Shown: positions 17,083 to 26,289 of the stretch, piece by piece | Layout: each line of letters starts with the position of its first letter | Numbering within the stretch: position 1 is the first letter of the stretch | Origin: Nonomuraea sp. NEAU-A123 | GTDB lineage: Bacteria; Actinomycetota; Actinomycetes; Streptosporangiales; Streptosporangiaceae | Reading direction: 5' to 3' | Assembly (NCBI RefSeq): GCF_018603905.1 | Contig: NZ_JAHFZZ010000005.1 | Coordinates: 124,001-188,000 of the forward strand | Length of the DNA: 64,000 nt | The notes under the pieces: generated by a model | Databases searched by the model: none | What the model saw: only the letters and a program-made list of their open reading frames with translations | Told to the model about the DNA's origin: nothing | Made by a program: the position numbers and the translations under genes

Positions 17083-17873
17083 CGTCACCCTCGCCCAGGC
17101 GGGTCGCTCCCGTTTCTGTGGCGCCGATGCCGGTCGCGTCTGTGCGGGCCGGAGCTACCGCGCCGACGCTGGTCCTGGCCGCGCATGGGACGCGGAGCGC
17201 GGCGGGGGAGCGATCCCTGGCCGCGCTGGCCGCGGCGGTCCGGCGGACGCGGCCCCGGCATCGCGTCGAGCTGAGCTACCTGGAGATCAGCTCGCCTTTG
17301 CTGGCCGACGTACTGTCCGCGGTCCCCGGACCCGTGGTCGTGGTGCCGCTGCTGCTCGCGGGCGGCTACCACGTGCACATCGACCTGCCGAACGTCGTCG
17401 CCGAGCACCGCCCCGACGCGCTCGTCGCGCCGCCGCTCGGACCGCACCGGCTGCTCACCACCGGGCTCGCCCGCAAGCTGGCCCGCGCGGGACTCCGTCC
17501 CGCCGACACGGTCATCCTGGGCGCGGCCGGCTCCTCTGACCCGGCCGGGCTCGCCGACGTCCGTGCCGCCGCCCACCTTCTGGCGGTACGGCTGGGCCGC
17601 CCGGTCACGGCCGCCTTCACCTCGGCGGGCAGCCCGTCGCTCGGCGAGGCCGTCGAACGCGTCAGATCGAGCCCGGCGCCCCGCCTGGCGGTCGCCTCGT
17701 ACCTGCTGGCGCCCGGCTTCTTCCACGGCCGCCTGACGGAGGCGGGCGCGGACCTGGTCAGCGAACCCCTGGGAGCCGATCCCGCCGTGGTGGAGCTGAT
17801 CTGGCACCGCTTCGACCAGGCGACCACCCGGACCGCCGTACCGAACACCCGGACCGCCGTACGGACCGCCTAG
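17079..17873 (+). CDS. Sirohydrochlorin ferrochelatase / CbiX-like chelatase
   Basis: The product is 264 residues from the GTG overlapping the hemD stop. CbiX features are LVLAAHGTRS (metal-binding His), ELSYLEISSPLLADVL, VVVPLLLAGGYHVHIDLP (second His set) and a duplicated half with VILGAAGSSDP and VASYLLAPGFFHGRL. It inserts Fe into sirohydrochlorin to make sirohaem, or Co in cobalamin routes. Coupling to the HemD fusion suggests sirohaem supply, although no nitrite or sulfite reductase is nearby. Confidence 0.88.
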   Translation: MTSPSPRRVAPVSVAPMPVASVRAGATAPTLVLAAHGTRSAAGERSLAALAAAVRRTRPRHRVELSYLEISSPLLADVLSAVPGPVVVVPLLLAGGYHVHIDLPNVVAEHRPDALVAPPLGPHRLLTTGLARKLARAGLRPADTVILGAAGSSDPAGLADVRAAAHLLAVRLGRPVTAAFTSAGSPSLGEAVERVRSSPAPRLAVASYLLAPGFFHGRLTEAGADLVSEPLGADPAVVELIWHRFDQATTRTAVPNTRTAVRTA

Positions 17874-17893
17874 AGCGTCGGTCATTCCGCGTC

Positions 17894-17995
17894 ATGAGAC
17901 GCTTTCAGGGCGAGCCGGTGAGCATGTACGACGACGCCGTCAAGGGACGACCGCCGATCACGCCCGCCCAGCTCGCGCCGGCGTCGCCTTTCTAG
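17894..17995 (+). CDS. Possible 33-residue ORF or gene remnant
   Basis: A short open frame after the chelatase reads MRRFQGEPVSMYDDAVKGR and ends PAQLAPASPF, stopping at TAG 17993-17995, inside the convergent solute-binding gene's stop. There is no clear ribosome binding site. The composition looks protein-like and could be the tail of a lost gene. I do not recognise it. Confidence 0.22.
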   Translation: MRRFQGEPVSMYDDAVKGRPPITPAQLAPASPF

Positions 17996-19338
17996 CCGAA
18001 CAGGCCGTTGATGGTGGCGTTGGCCTGGTCGAGTGCGTTGACGTCGCTCTTGAACGCGAAGATCGACTCCATGGTCTCGGTCATGGTGGCCTTGATCTCG
18101 GCCCAGTGCTCGGCGATGGGCGCCAGGTGGGTCGTGCCGTTCTGCACGTGCGTGGTGAACGGCTTGACGTCGATGCCGGCGTCGGCGAAGGCCTGCTCCG
18201 CCTTGACCGTCGCCGTCTTGATGGCCGGGAATATGATGGCCTGCTTGGCCACGATCTCCTCCTGGCAGGCCGGCGAGCCGAGGAACTTGACCCACGCCCA
18301 CGCCGCGTCGGGGTTGTCGGTGTTCGCCGAGATGTTGTCGGCCAGGCCGTTGAACACGCTCGCCCGCTTACCCGTCGGCCCGATCGGGGTCGGAGCGAGG
18401 GCCGACTTCACGCCCTTGAGCGCCCAGTAGGTCTTGGTGTTCCAGCTTCCCTCGGTGACCATCGCGTACTTGCCCGCCCCGTACGCGTCGATCTGGCCGA
18501 CCCCCGAGGAGACGATGTCCAGGTTCGGCATGTAGCCCTTGTCGATGAGCGAGGTGAACCACTTGATGGTCTCCTTGAACTTCGGGTCGGCGTAGTTGAA
18601 CCGGGTGGGCCACGGGTTCTGGTCGGCGTAGTTCCAGCCGTTGCCCATCGCGTACTCGCTCCACTCGGTCTGCCCGAAGGCGTCGCCGCTGCCGTTCAGG
18701 CCGAGGCCGTAGGTGGCCACGTGCTTCTTGTCGAAGCCGGGCTCGTCGCCGCGCTTGCCGTTCTTGTCCACGGTGAGGTGGGCGATGGCCTTCTCGTACG
18801 TGCCGCCGTCCTGAGGGTTCCAGCTCAGCTCGGCCATCTCCGCCGGCTTGAGGCCGGCTTCCTTGAGCTTCTCGGTGTTGTAGATCACCGCCACGGTGTC
18901 GAAGTCCTTGGGCAGCCCGTAGCGCTGTCCGTCCTTGGTCACCCACAGGTCGGCCAGGCCGTCCTGGTAGATCGACAGGTCCACCTTGTCCCGCTTGACC
19001 TGGTCGGTGATCGGCAGGAGCTGGCCCTGGGAGGCGAACTGCGGGTACTGCGACAGGTGGCTGACGAAGACGTCCGGGGCGGTGCCGGAGACGAAGCCGG
19101 TCGTCAGCGTGTTCCAGTAGTCGTCCCAGCCGTACTGGGTGATCTTGACGGTGTAATTGGGGTTCGCCTTGTGGAAGGCGTCCGCGCAGGCCTGGTATTG
19201 GGGCTGCTGGGCGGTGTCCCAGAGCCAGTAGTCGATCGTGGCGGGACCGGCGGCGGCGGGCTTGTCGCCCTCCTGGGAGGTGCCGCATCCGGTCAGCAGC
19301 AGCGCAGCCGCGCAGGCGACGGCAAGAGAACGCTTCAC
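17992..19338 (-). CDS. Sugar ABC transporter substrate-binding lipoprotein
   Basis: The product is 448 residues. It has a lipoprotein signal (AAALLLTGCGTS; lipid-modified Cys at about 18) and a family-1 extracellular solute-binding fold with DYWLWDTAQQPQYQA, TGFVSGTAPDVFVSHLSQYP, YGLPKDFDTVAVIYNTEKL, KYAMVTEGSWNTKTYW and FNGLADNISANTDNPDAAW. It captures a sugar outside the membrane and delivers it to the permease pair encoded downstream in this account (19375-21200), transcribed before it in the operon. Given the GH36 gene nearby, alpha-galactosides such as melibiose or raffinose are the likely ligands (inference). Confidence 0.92.
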   Translation of the reverse strand: MKRSLAVACAAALLLTGCGTSQEGDKPAAAGPATIDYWLWDTAQQPQYQACADAFHKANPNYTVKITQYGWDDYWNTLTTGFVSGTAPDVFVSHLSQYPQFASQGQLLPITDQVKRDKVDLSIYQDGLADLWVTKDGQRYGLPKDFDTVAVIYNTEKLKEAGLKPAEMAELSWNPQDGGTYEKAIAHLTVDKNGKRGDEPGFDKKHVATYGLGLNGSGDAFGQTEWSEYAMGNGWNYADQNPWPTRFNYADPKFKETIKWFTSLIDKGYMPNLDIVSSGVGQIDAYGAGKYAMVTEGSWNTKTYWALKGVKSALAPTPIGPTGKRASVFNGLADNISANTDNPDAAWAWVKFLGSPACQEEIVAKQAIIFPAIKTATVKAEQAFADAGIDVKPFTTHVQNGTTHLAPIAEHWAEIKATMTETMESIFAFKSDVNALDQANATINGLFG

Positions 19339-19374
19339 AACAACATCAACCTTCCGTGGTTGGGGGGACGGCGT

Positions 19375-20256
19375 TCACTTGACGCCGGTGTAGCCGATGG
19401 AGTCGATGACGCGGCGGCCGAGCACGGCGAACAGCACCATGATCGGCAACGCGGCGAAGAGGGTGGCGGCCATGAGCCCGGCCCAGTCGGGGCTGCCCTG
19501 CGGGGTCTGGGAGCGGAAGATGCCGAGCGCGACCGTGAGCACCCGGACGTTCTCCGCCTTGCCCACCAGCAGCGGCCAGAAGTAGTCGTTCCAGCTGGTG
19601 ATGTAGGTGAGGATGGCCAGCGTGGCGATGGGCCCCCGGCTCATGGGCAGGATGATGCGGAAGTACGTCCGCACGTGACCGGCCCCGTCGATGCGCGCGG
19701 CCTCCTCCACGCTGCCGTTGATCCCGAGGAAGAACTGCCGCAGGAAGAACACCGCGAACGGCGTCATGAGCAGCTGCGGCAGGACGATGCCGAGATAGGT
19801 GTTGAGCAGCCCCAGCTCCTTGACCAGCACGAAGTTGGGCAGCGTGGTGAAGATCGGCGGCACCATGAGGGCGGTGACGAAGACCGTGAAGACGGCGTTC
19901 CGGCCCGGCCAGCGCAGCCGCGCGAAGGCGTAGGCGGCCATCGAGCTGAAGAAGACCTGCCCGAGCGTGATCGTGGTCGAGACGACGATCGAGTTGCGCA
20001 GGTAGAGCCAGAAGCTGACCGTGCCGCTCGACCCGCCCTCGGCCACCGCCTCCGCGGTGCTCGACAGGCCCAGCACCCGGCGGTAGGCGCCCAGCGTGAA
20101 GTCGACGGGCAGCAGGTCCGCGGCGCCTCCGGCCAGCGCGCGGGTGCTGGAGAAGGACGTACGCAGCATCCAGTAGAACGGGAACAGCGTCACCGCCATG
20201 ACCACGACGAGCACGGCCCAGCCCGCCACCCGGCCCCAGCGGATCGAGGCCATCAT
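19375..20256 (-). CDS. Carbohydrate ABC transporter permease, MalG type
   Basis: The product is 293 residues and starts at an ATG overlapping the partner permease stop (ATGA). It has about six membrane helices (AVLVVVMAVTLFPFYWMLRTSF first) and the cytoplasmic EAA loop EEAARIDGAGHVRTYFRIILP that docks with the ATPase. It forms the channel with the MalF-type partner. No ATP-binding gene is in this operon, so a shared ATPase, as MsiK does in streptomycetes, is expected. Confidence 0.92.
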   Translation of the reverse strand: MMASIRWGRVAGWAVLVVVMAVTLFPFYWMLRTSFSSTRALAGGAADLLPVDFTLGAYRRVLGLSSTAEAVAEGGSSGTVSFWLYLRNSIVVSTTITLGQVFFSSMAAYAFARLRWPGRNAVFTVFVTALMVPPIFTTLPNFVLVKELGLLNTYLGIVLPQLLMTPFAVFFLRQFFLGINGSVEEAARIDGAGHVRTYFRIILPMSRGPIATLAILTYITSWNDYFWPLLVGKAENVRVLTVALGIFRSQTPQGSPDWAGLMAATLFAALPIMVLFAVLGRRVIDSIGYTGVK

Positions 20257-21200
20257 GACCCCCTCAGATCGGACTCGGCCGCCCGCGAGAGGCGCATCTG
20301 CAGATACGCGATCCCGGCGAGCAGGACGAACAGCACGGACGACAGCGCGGCGGCGTAGCCGAAGTTGAACCGGTTGAACGCCTGGTCGTAGATGTAGAAG
20401 TAGATGACCCGGGTGGCGTTGATCGGCCCGCCCCCCGTGGTGACGGCGACGGTGTCGAAGACCTGGAACGATCCGATGACGCTCAGCACCATGACCAGCG
20501 CCATGACGGGGCGCAGCAGCGGGAGCGTGACCCGCCAGAACGTCCGCCACTCCGAGGCGCCGTCGATGGCGGCGGCCTCGTACACGCTCGGCGGGATCAT
20601 TTGCAGGCCGGCGAAGATGAGCAGCGCGGTGTAACCCATGTGCCGCCAGGTGTTGATCCCGGCGATGGTCGGGATGGCCCAGTCCGAGCCGAAGAACGCC
20701 ACCCGGTCGAAGCCCAGCCACTCGATCACGTTGTTGACCACGCCGAGCTGGAAGTCGAGCATCCAGAACCACACAAGGGCCACGACCACGTTGGCGACGA
20801 GGTAGGGCAGCAGCACGATCCCGCGTACCAGCATCGACTTGGTCAGCCGGTACAGCAGGACGGCCAGCAGCATGGAGATCACGGTCTGTGTGCCGATGTT
20901 GATCAGCACGTACTCGCCGGTGACCTTCAGAGCGTTCCAGAACAGGTGGTCGCCGAGCAGCCGCTCGTAGTTGTCCAGTCCAATGAAGCGCGGTGGGGTC
21001 AGGACGTTGTACTTGGTCAGGCTCAGGTACACGCCGCGGACGGCGGGCCAGAGGTAGAAGACGGCGAAACCGACGGCCGCAGGGAGGATGAAAAGGGCCG
21101 CGACGGGCAGGTCGCCCAGGCGGCGTCGGCGTGAAGGAGGGATCTTGGGCACTGTCCCGGGCGTGAGGCGGGGGGCGGCGCGGACGGTATCACTGGTCAT
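20253..21200 (-). CDS. Carbohydrate ABC transporter permease, MalF type
   Basis: The product is 315 residues from an ATG with AGGAGGTCTG upstream. It has a basic N-terminus, then about six membrane helices (VAALFILPAAVGFAVFYLWP first) and the EAA loop YEAAAIDGASEWRTFWRVTLP. It is the first gene of the uptake operon, followed by the MalG-type permease and the binding lipoprotein. It starts 29 bp after the ROK regulator, so all four minus-strand genes may be cotranscribed. Confidence 0.92.
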   Translation of the reverse strand: MTSDTVRAAPRLTPGTVPKIPPSRRRRLGDLPVAALFILPAAVGFAVFYLWPAVRGVYLSLTKYNVLTPPRFIGLDNYERLLGDHLFWNALKVTGEYVLINIGTQTVISMLLAVLLYRLTKSMLVRGIVLLPYLVANVVVALVWFWMLDFQLGVVNNVIEWLGFDRVAFFGSDWAIPTIAGINTWRHMGYTALLIFAGLQMIPPSVYEAAAIDGASEWRTFWRVTLPLLRPVMALVMVLSVIGSFQVFDTVAVTTGGGPINATRVIYFYIYDQAFNRFNFGYAAALSSVLFVLLAGIAYLQMRLSRAAESDLRGS

Positions 21201-21229
21201 CAGACCTCCTAGTGCCCGCCGGCGGTTGA

Positions 21230-22387
21230 TCAGCGGTGCAACAACAGATGCTGGAGAGCGGTGACTGCCGCTCCCCTGGCCCACTCGTTGAAGGCGAAGG
21301 GCTTGACGACCACCCGTACGGGGGTGGACGTCCAGTGCGTGTGACGGGCGAGCGCGGTGTGGAAGGCCTCCGCGCACACGTCGTACATGTGGACCGACTC
21401 GCCGGACAGGACGACGAGCTCGGGTCCGGCGATGTTGGCGATGGTGGCGACCACCTGGCCCAGGGCGGCCCCGGCCTCGTCCAGCACGCGGCGCGCGACG
21501 GGGTGGCCGTCGGCCGCCATGGCCAGGCAGTCGTCGAAGGTGAGCTCGGGCCGGTCGAGCGTGGTGGCGATCGAGCGGCGGATGGCGGGGGAGGTGGCGT
21601 ACGCGCGGGCGCAGCCGTGGTGGCCCCGCTCGCACATGGGGCCGCGGTCGTCGATCTGCAGGTGGCCGATCAACCCCGTGGCGCCCGACTGCCCGGTGAC
21701 CAGGCGGTCGCCGACGACGAGCCCGCAGCCGAGGCCCGCCCCGACCGTGACCAGCGCGAACGACGAGTGGCCCACGCCCTCGCCGAACCACTGCTGTACG
21801 GCCGTCAGCGCCCGCACGTCGTTGTCCAGCACCGTGGGCACGGACACGGCCTCCTCCACCAGCGTCGCCAGCGGTAGCTGGCTCCAGCCGAGGAACGGTG
21901 AGGTGTGCACGACGGGGTCGGCCGGCGTGGCGGTGCCGGCCAGGCTGATGCCCACGGCCGACAGGGGCCCCGGGACGGTCAGCTCCTCGACCACCTCGAC
22001 GATCTGGCCGAGCACGTGGTCGATCTCGTGGTCCGCCAGCGGCCTGGAGGTCTCCATCCGCACGGTGGCCGAAAGGTCGGTACGGACGGCGAACAGCTCG
22101 TCGGCGGTGAGCTTGATGCCGACGAACGACATGCGCGAGGCGTCCACCTGCAGCGGCTGCGACGGCCGCCCGACGGTGGCCGGGCCCTCACCACTGGCCT
22201 CCAGCAGGTAGCCCGCCTCGATGAACGGCTTGGTCAGCTTGGTCAGCGCGGACGGTGACAGGGCGAGCCGCCTGGCCACCTCCGCTCTGGATAAGGGGCC
22301 ATGCACGAGCAGCTCGACGAACACGGATCGCATGGCGTCGGTGAGCCGCACAGGATCGCTGGAGGTCTGTGAGAACACGGGGCCCAT
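21230..22387 (-). CDS. ROK-family transcriptional repressor
   Basis: The product is 385 residues. The N-terminal winged helix (about 15-70) is MRSVFVELLVHGPLSRAEVARRLALSPSALTKL. The ROK domain has LVTVGAGLGCGLVVGDRLV, TGLIGHLQID and a CERGHHGC metal-like loop in place of the usual CxCGxxGC. NagC/XylR-type ROK proteins repress sugar genes until a sugar binds. It lies between the ABC genes and the divergent alpha-galactosidase gene, so it most likely controls both from the 147-bp gap. Confidence 0.92.
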   Translation of the reverse strand: MGPVFSQTSSDPVRLTDAMRSVFVELLVHGPLSRAEVARRLALSPSALTKLTKPFIEAGYLLEASGEGPATVGRPSQPLQVDASRMSFVGIKLTADELFAVRTDLSATVRMETSRPLADHEIDHVLGQIVEVVEELTVPGPLSAVGISLAGTATPADPVVHTSPFLGWSQLPLATLVEEAVSVPTVLDNDVRALTAVQQWFGEGVGHSSFALVTVGAGLGCGLVVGDRLVTGQSGATGLIGHLQIDDRGPMCERGHHGCARAYATSPAIRRSIATTLDRPELTFDDCLAMAADGHPVARRVLDEAGAALGQVVATIANIAGPELVVLSGESVHMYDVCAEAFHTALARHTHWTSTPVRVVVKPFAFNEWARGAAVTALQHLLLHR

Positions 22388-22466
22388 GGTTGGTCCCGTT
22401 TGTTCATGTTGTCAAGTAAATGAGTGGCACGAATCACAGAAACGAGGTATGCCCCGGGTTCTTTCG

Positions 22467-22495
22467 TTGACCGTGTGCACTAAGTCGGGTTAGTC
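22467..22495 (+). promoter_or_regulatory. Candidate promoter of the alpha-galactosidase gene
   Basis: TTGACC (22467-22472), 17 bp, then TTAGTC (22490-22495), placed 39 bp before the ATG. The -35 is close to consensus and the -10 is weak. A ROK repressor could act here or at the AT-richer stretch 22403-22430. Confidence 0.4.
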
Positions 22496-22534
22496 TCCAG
22501 CCGCCTGATTGATCCAGCCGCTCGGGGGACGCCG

Positions 22535-24667
22535 ATGCCCGTAATTCCGCTCGACGATCACCACTGGGCGATCACCACACCCGCCTCCACCTACGTCATC
22601 GGCGTGGAGGTCGACCCGCTCACCGGGGAGGCCGCGCCACGGCAGACGTACTGGGGTCCGAGACTCACCCCGGAGGCCGCCCGCCAGGTCACCTGCCTGC
22701 CCAAGAGGCACGTCAGCAGCTTCTCCGCGCCCACAGAGATCGAGGAACTGCTGCCGGTGGACGGCGGCGGCCGGTGGGGCTCGCCCTCCCTGCAGGTCAC
22801 GTTCGGCCACGCGCGCTCGCTGGAGCCGCAGTTCGTCGAGGCGGGCGTCCACGACGAGGGCGGCGGGGCCGAGCGGCTGGACGTCGTGCTGGCCGACGCC
22901 TACCACCCGTTCGAAATCGTGCTGTCGGTCCGCGTACGCGACGACACCGACGTCATCGAGCGCTGGACCACCGTCCGATGCGGCTCCTCCGGCGCCGAGG
23001 TCGCGATCACCCGGCTGGACTCGGGCAACTGGTTCATCCCCGACGCGGCGGCTTACCGCCACAGCGGCGTCTTCGGCGCGTGGGCCGAGGAGCTGCAGCT
23101 CCAGCGTGGGCCGCTGCCGGTCGGTGAGCTGGTCTTCACCAGCCGTCAGGGCGTCACCAGCCACACGGCGAACCCGTGGGTGATGATCGACGCGGGTGCG
23201 GCGACCGAGGAGCACGGCGAGGTCTGGGGCGTCGCCCTGGCCTGGAGCGGGAGCTGGCGGCTGACCACCACGCACCGGCCCGAGGGCGGGGTCTGCGTCT
23301 CGGGAGGCTTCGGCCACGACGGGGTGCGCTGGACGCTCGCGCCGGGAGAGGAGCTCGTGGCGCCGCCCGTGCTGGGGCTCTACTCCGGCGGCGGGTTCGG
23401 CGCGGCCAGCCGGTCCTGGCACGAGTACGCCCGCGGGCACGTGCTGCCCACCCCTCTGGAGGAGCAGCCGGTGCTGTACAACTCGTGGGAGGCGACCGCG
23501 TTCGCCGTCACCGAGGCGCACCAGTTGGAGCTGGCCAAGACCGCCGCCGACCTCGGCGTCGAGCTGTTCGTGGTCGACGACGGCTGGTTCGGCGGGCGCG
23601 ATGACGACACCACCTCGCTGGGTGACTGGCATCCCCACCGTGAGCGCTTCCCCGAGGGGCTGCGCGGCATGTTCGACGGGATCCGCGACCTGGGGATGCG
23701 CGCCGGACTGTGGGTGGAGCCGGAGGGTCTCAGCAAGGAGAGCGAGCTCTATCGGGCGCACCCGGAGTGGGCCCTGCACATGGAGCACCGGCGCCGGGAC
23801 GAGAAACGCCAGCAACTCGTGCTCAACTTCGCCCGCGACGACGTACGCGCGTGGGCGCTCGGCTGGCTCGACCGGCTGGTCACGGAGCTCGGCCTCGACT
23901 ACCTCAAGTGGGACATGAACCGCCCGTTCACCCAGGCCGGCTGGCCGGAGCGGGAGACGGACCAGGACCGGGTCTGGATCGAGCACACGCGCGGCGTCTA
24001 CGGGGTGATGGGGCTGCTGCGCGAGCGGCATCCCGGGCTGCGGATCGAGTCCTGCTCGGGCGGCGGTGGGCGGATCGACTTCGGGATCATGCGCTACACC
24101 GACGAGGTCTGGCCGTCGGACAACACCGACGCTCACGACCGGCAGACCGTACAGCACGGGTTCTCCCAGCTCTACCCGGCCAGCGCCATGTCGGCCTGGG
24201 TCACCGACTCGCCCAACCTGACCACCGGGCGCGCGATGCCGCTGCGCTACCGCTTCCATGTGGCCATGGCCGGCGTGCTGGGCATCGGGGGGAACCTGCC
24301 GGAGTGGACCTCCGGCGAGCTGGAGGCGGCGGCCGAGCTGATCGCCCAGTACAAGCGGGTGCGCCCGACCGTGCAGCACGGGCTGCAGTACCGCCTGGCC
24401 GGCACGCCGGGGCAGGAGCGCTCGGCGGTGCAGTACGTGCTGGGTGAGCAGGTCGTGGTGTTCGTCTACAACCCGCTCGGCAACGCCAAGCGCGGGCCGC
24501 GCCGGCTGCGGCTGACCGGCCTGGACCCGGAGGCGCTGTACGAACTGGAGGCGGACGGCTCCCGCTGGTACGGCGCCACGCTCATGGCCAGTGGCATCCG
24601 GCCCGCCGCGTGGGAGCCGATCGGCGCGGACCATCGCAGCGAGATGGTGGTGCTCAGGAAGGTCTAG
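22535..24667 (+). CDS. GH36 alpha-galactosidase
   Basis: The product is 710 residues, normal for bacterial GH36 (about 700-730). It has an N-terminal beta-sandwich, then the barrel with YNSWEATAFAVTEAHQ, VVDDGWFGGRDDD and GLWVEPEGLSKESEL. The nucleophile is D460 in LDYLKWDMNR and the acid/base is D529 in WPSDNTD, with RIESCSGGGGRIDFG binding the sugar. It hydrolyses terminal alpha-1,6-galactose from melibiose, raffinose or galactomannan fragments. No signal peptide is seen, so it acts on imported oligosaccharides inside the cell, which agrees with the divergent ABC operon and ROK regulator. Confidence 0.94.
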   Translation: MPVIPLDDHHWAITTPASTYVIGVEVDPLTGEAAPRQTYWGPRLTPEAARQVTCLPKRHVSSFSAPTEIEELLPVDGGGRWGSPSLQVTFGHARSLEPQFVEAGVHDEGGGAERLDVVLADAYHPFEIVLSVRVRDDTDVIERWTTVRCGSSGAEVAITRLDSGNWFIPDAAAYRHSGVFGAWAEELQLQRGPLPVGELVFTSRQGVTSHTANPWVMIDAGAATEEHGEVWGVALAWSGSWRLTTTHRPEGGVCVSGGFGHDGVRWTLAPGEELVAPPVLGLYSGGGFGAASRSWHEYARGHVLPTPLEEQPVLYNSWEATAFAVTEAHQLELAKTAADLGVELFVVDDGWFGGRDDDTTSLGDWHPHRERFPEGLRGMFDGIRDLGMRAGLWVEPEGLSKESELYRAHPEWALHMEHRRRDEKRQQLVLNFARDDVRAWALGWLDRLVTELGLDYLKWDMNRPFTQAGWPERETDQDRVWIEHTRGVYGVMGLLRERHPGLRIESCSGGGGRIDFGIMRYTDEVWPSDNTDAHDRQTVQHGFSQLYPASAMSAWVTDSPNLTTGRAMPLRYRFHVAMAGVLGIGGNLPEWTSGELEAAAELIAQYKRVRPTVQHGLQYRLAGTPGQERSAVQYVLGEQVVVFVYNPLGNAKRGPRRLRLTGLDPEALYELEADGSRWYGATLMASGIRPAAWEPIGADHRSEMVVLRKV

Positions 24668-24720
24668 GAGGCGCCACCGGACGCGCTGACCCGGTGGCGG
24701 TCATCGCCGCCGGGCGGTCG

Positions 24721-25275
24721 TCAGGCGGGCACGGGTTCGAGGCGGAGCTCGCGGACGATCTCCTGGGCGCTCGCGTCCCGGGACGGTCCCGCGTCGGCGC
24801 CGATGAACATCTCGATGTAGGCGTGGTGGAAGCACCCCGCCAGCAGCAGCCGGGCGGTGGCCTCCGGGTCGACGGAGGCGGCCACCCGTCCGAGACGCTG
24901 CTCGCCCTCCAGGTAGGTGGCCAGCGGGAGGATCTCTCCCATCGGGCCGAGCCCGTGATCGCGTATGGCCTGCCGGAAGCGGACCGTGACCGATGGCGAG
25001 GTGAACGCGGGCATCGCCGCGCCCTGCACATCCGTGTAGTAGTCGATGCCCGCTCGCACGATGGGCAGCAGGTTGTCGCCGACGCTGCCTCTGCCGATGC
25101 GGTGGGAGAGTTCGTGCAGGATGCTGAGCCACAGCGGGAGCCGGTCCTGCAACAGGGCGAGGAAATGGTCCACGGAGCCGCCGGGGCGGTCCTCCCTGAG
25201 GGAGAGGGCCATCTCCAGGATGCGTCGCCGGGTGTCCTGACTCCTCTGGTGCGGGTCTACGTGGGAAGTCGCCAT
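24721..25275 (-). CDS. TetR-family-like protein lacking the DNA-binding helices
   Basis: The product is 184 residues from ATG 25275; the start is uncertain, as no strong ribosome site is seen and the frame stays open upstream to 25422. It begins with a TetR-type first helix (QDTRRRILEMALSL) but runs straight into the ligand-domain helix (SVDHFLALLQDRLPLWLSIL). The usual 35-40 residues holding the helix-turn-helix (IAERAGVS..LYHHF) are absent. The remainder matches a TetR C-terminal domain (LLLAGCFHHAYIEMFIG). The junction carries the palindrome CTCCCTGAGGGAG (25192-25204). It is either a decayed regulator or a DNA-binding-free effector. Confidence 0.7.
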   Translation of the reverse strand: MATSHVDPHQRSQDTRRRILEMALSLREDRPGGSVDHFLALLQDRLPLWLSILHELSHRIGRGSVGDNLLPIVRAGIDYYTDVQGAAMPAFTSPSVTVRFRQAIRDHGLGPMGEILPLATYLEGEQRLGRVAASVDPEATARLLLAGCFHHAYIEMFIGADAGPSRDASAQEIVRELRLEPVPA

Positions 25276-25434
25276 GGTTGGCCTAACGTGCGCGGTCACA
25301 TGGGTAGGTTCAACGTGGCATTCGCGACCGGAGCCTCTCGACCAACCGGTCCTGGGGTTCCAACTTGATGCAAACTTGTACGGTTCCTGATTATTACTCG
25401 AAACTTCCAGAAAATTCGGCAAAAAGGCTTCGAG

Positions 25435-26289
25435 TCAGCTGTCAGTGTCGCGGTCCCGGCGCCGCAGGTAGCGCTCGAACTCGGCGGCGATCGCGTCTCC
25501 GCTGGCCTCGGGCAGCTCGGCGGCGTCCTTGCGCTCCTCGAGCTCCTTGACGTATTCGGCCACCTCGCTGTCCTGGGAGGCGAGCTCGTCCACGCCGTTC
25601 TCCCAGGCGCGGGCCTCCTCGTCCAGCTCGCCGAGCGGCATCGGGATCTCCAGCAGGTCTTCAAGGCGGCGCAGCAGTGCCAGCGTGGCCTTGGGATTGG
25701 GCGGCTGGGCCACGTAGTGCGGCACCGACGCCCACAGCGAGACGGCGTTGAGGCCGGCCTCGCCGAACGACTGCTGCAGCACGCCCACGATGCCCGTGGG
25801 GCCCTCGTAGCGGCTCAGCTCCAGGTGGGTCGAGCGGGCCAGGTCCTCGTCCGTGGCGCTGCCCAGGATCGGCACGGGACGGGTGTGCGGCGAGTCGTTG
25901 AGCAGCGCGCCCAGCATCACGGCCAGCTCGACGCCGAGCTCGCGGCAGACCTCGATGATGTCGGCGCAGAACGATCGCCACCGCATGTTGGGCTCGATGC
26001 CGCGCAGCAGCACCACGTCGCGCTCGACGCCCGGCGGGCGGGCGTGCAGCAGCCGCGTCGTCGGCCAGATGATCGATCGGGTCAGCCCGTCGCCCATCTC
26101 CACGACGGGCCGGGTGACCTGGAAGTCGTAGTAGTCGTCCGGATCCAGCTCGACGAGCGGCTCCGCCTTCCAGGCGGACTCGAGGTGGGCGATCACACCG
26201 CTGGATGCCTCGCCGGCGTCGTTCCACCCTTCGAACGCGGCTATGAGCACCGGGTCGACGAGCTCGGGGAGCCTTTCGAACTCGATCAC
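25435..26289 (-). CDS. PAC2-family protein (proteasome assembly chaperone-like)
   Basis: The product is 284 residues. PAC2 features are a start resembling PVLIAAFEGWNDAGEA, then DFQVTRPVVEM, VVLLRGIEPNMRWRSF and GALLNDSPHTRPVPILGSA, plus an acidic helical C-terminus. The family is named after eukaryotic and archaeal proteasome assembly chaperones. In actinobacteria it is conserved near metH and the proteasome locus (as I recall, Rv2125 next to metH), as here. A role in proteasome assembly has not been shown to my knowledge. The gene is divergent from metH. Confidence 0.9.
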   Translation of the reverse strand: MIEFERLPELVDPVLIAAFEGWNDAGEASSGVIAHLESAWKAEPLVELDPDDYYDFQVTRPVVEMGDGLTRSIIWPTTRLLHARPPGVERDVVLLRGIEPNMRWRSFCADIIEVCRELGVELAVMLGALLNDSPHTRPVPILGSATDEDLARSTHLELSRYEGPTGIVGVLQQSFGEAGLNAVSLWASVPHYVAQPPNPKATLALLRRLEDLLEIPMPLGELDEEARAWENGVDELASQDSEVAEYVKELEERKDAAELPEASGDAIAAEFERYLRRRDRDTDS

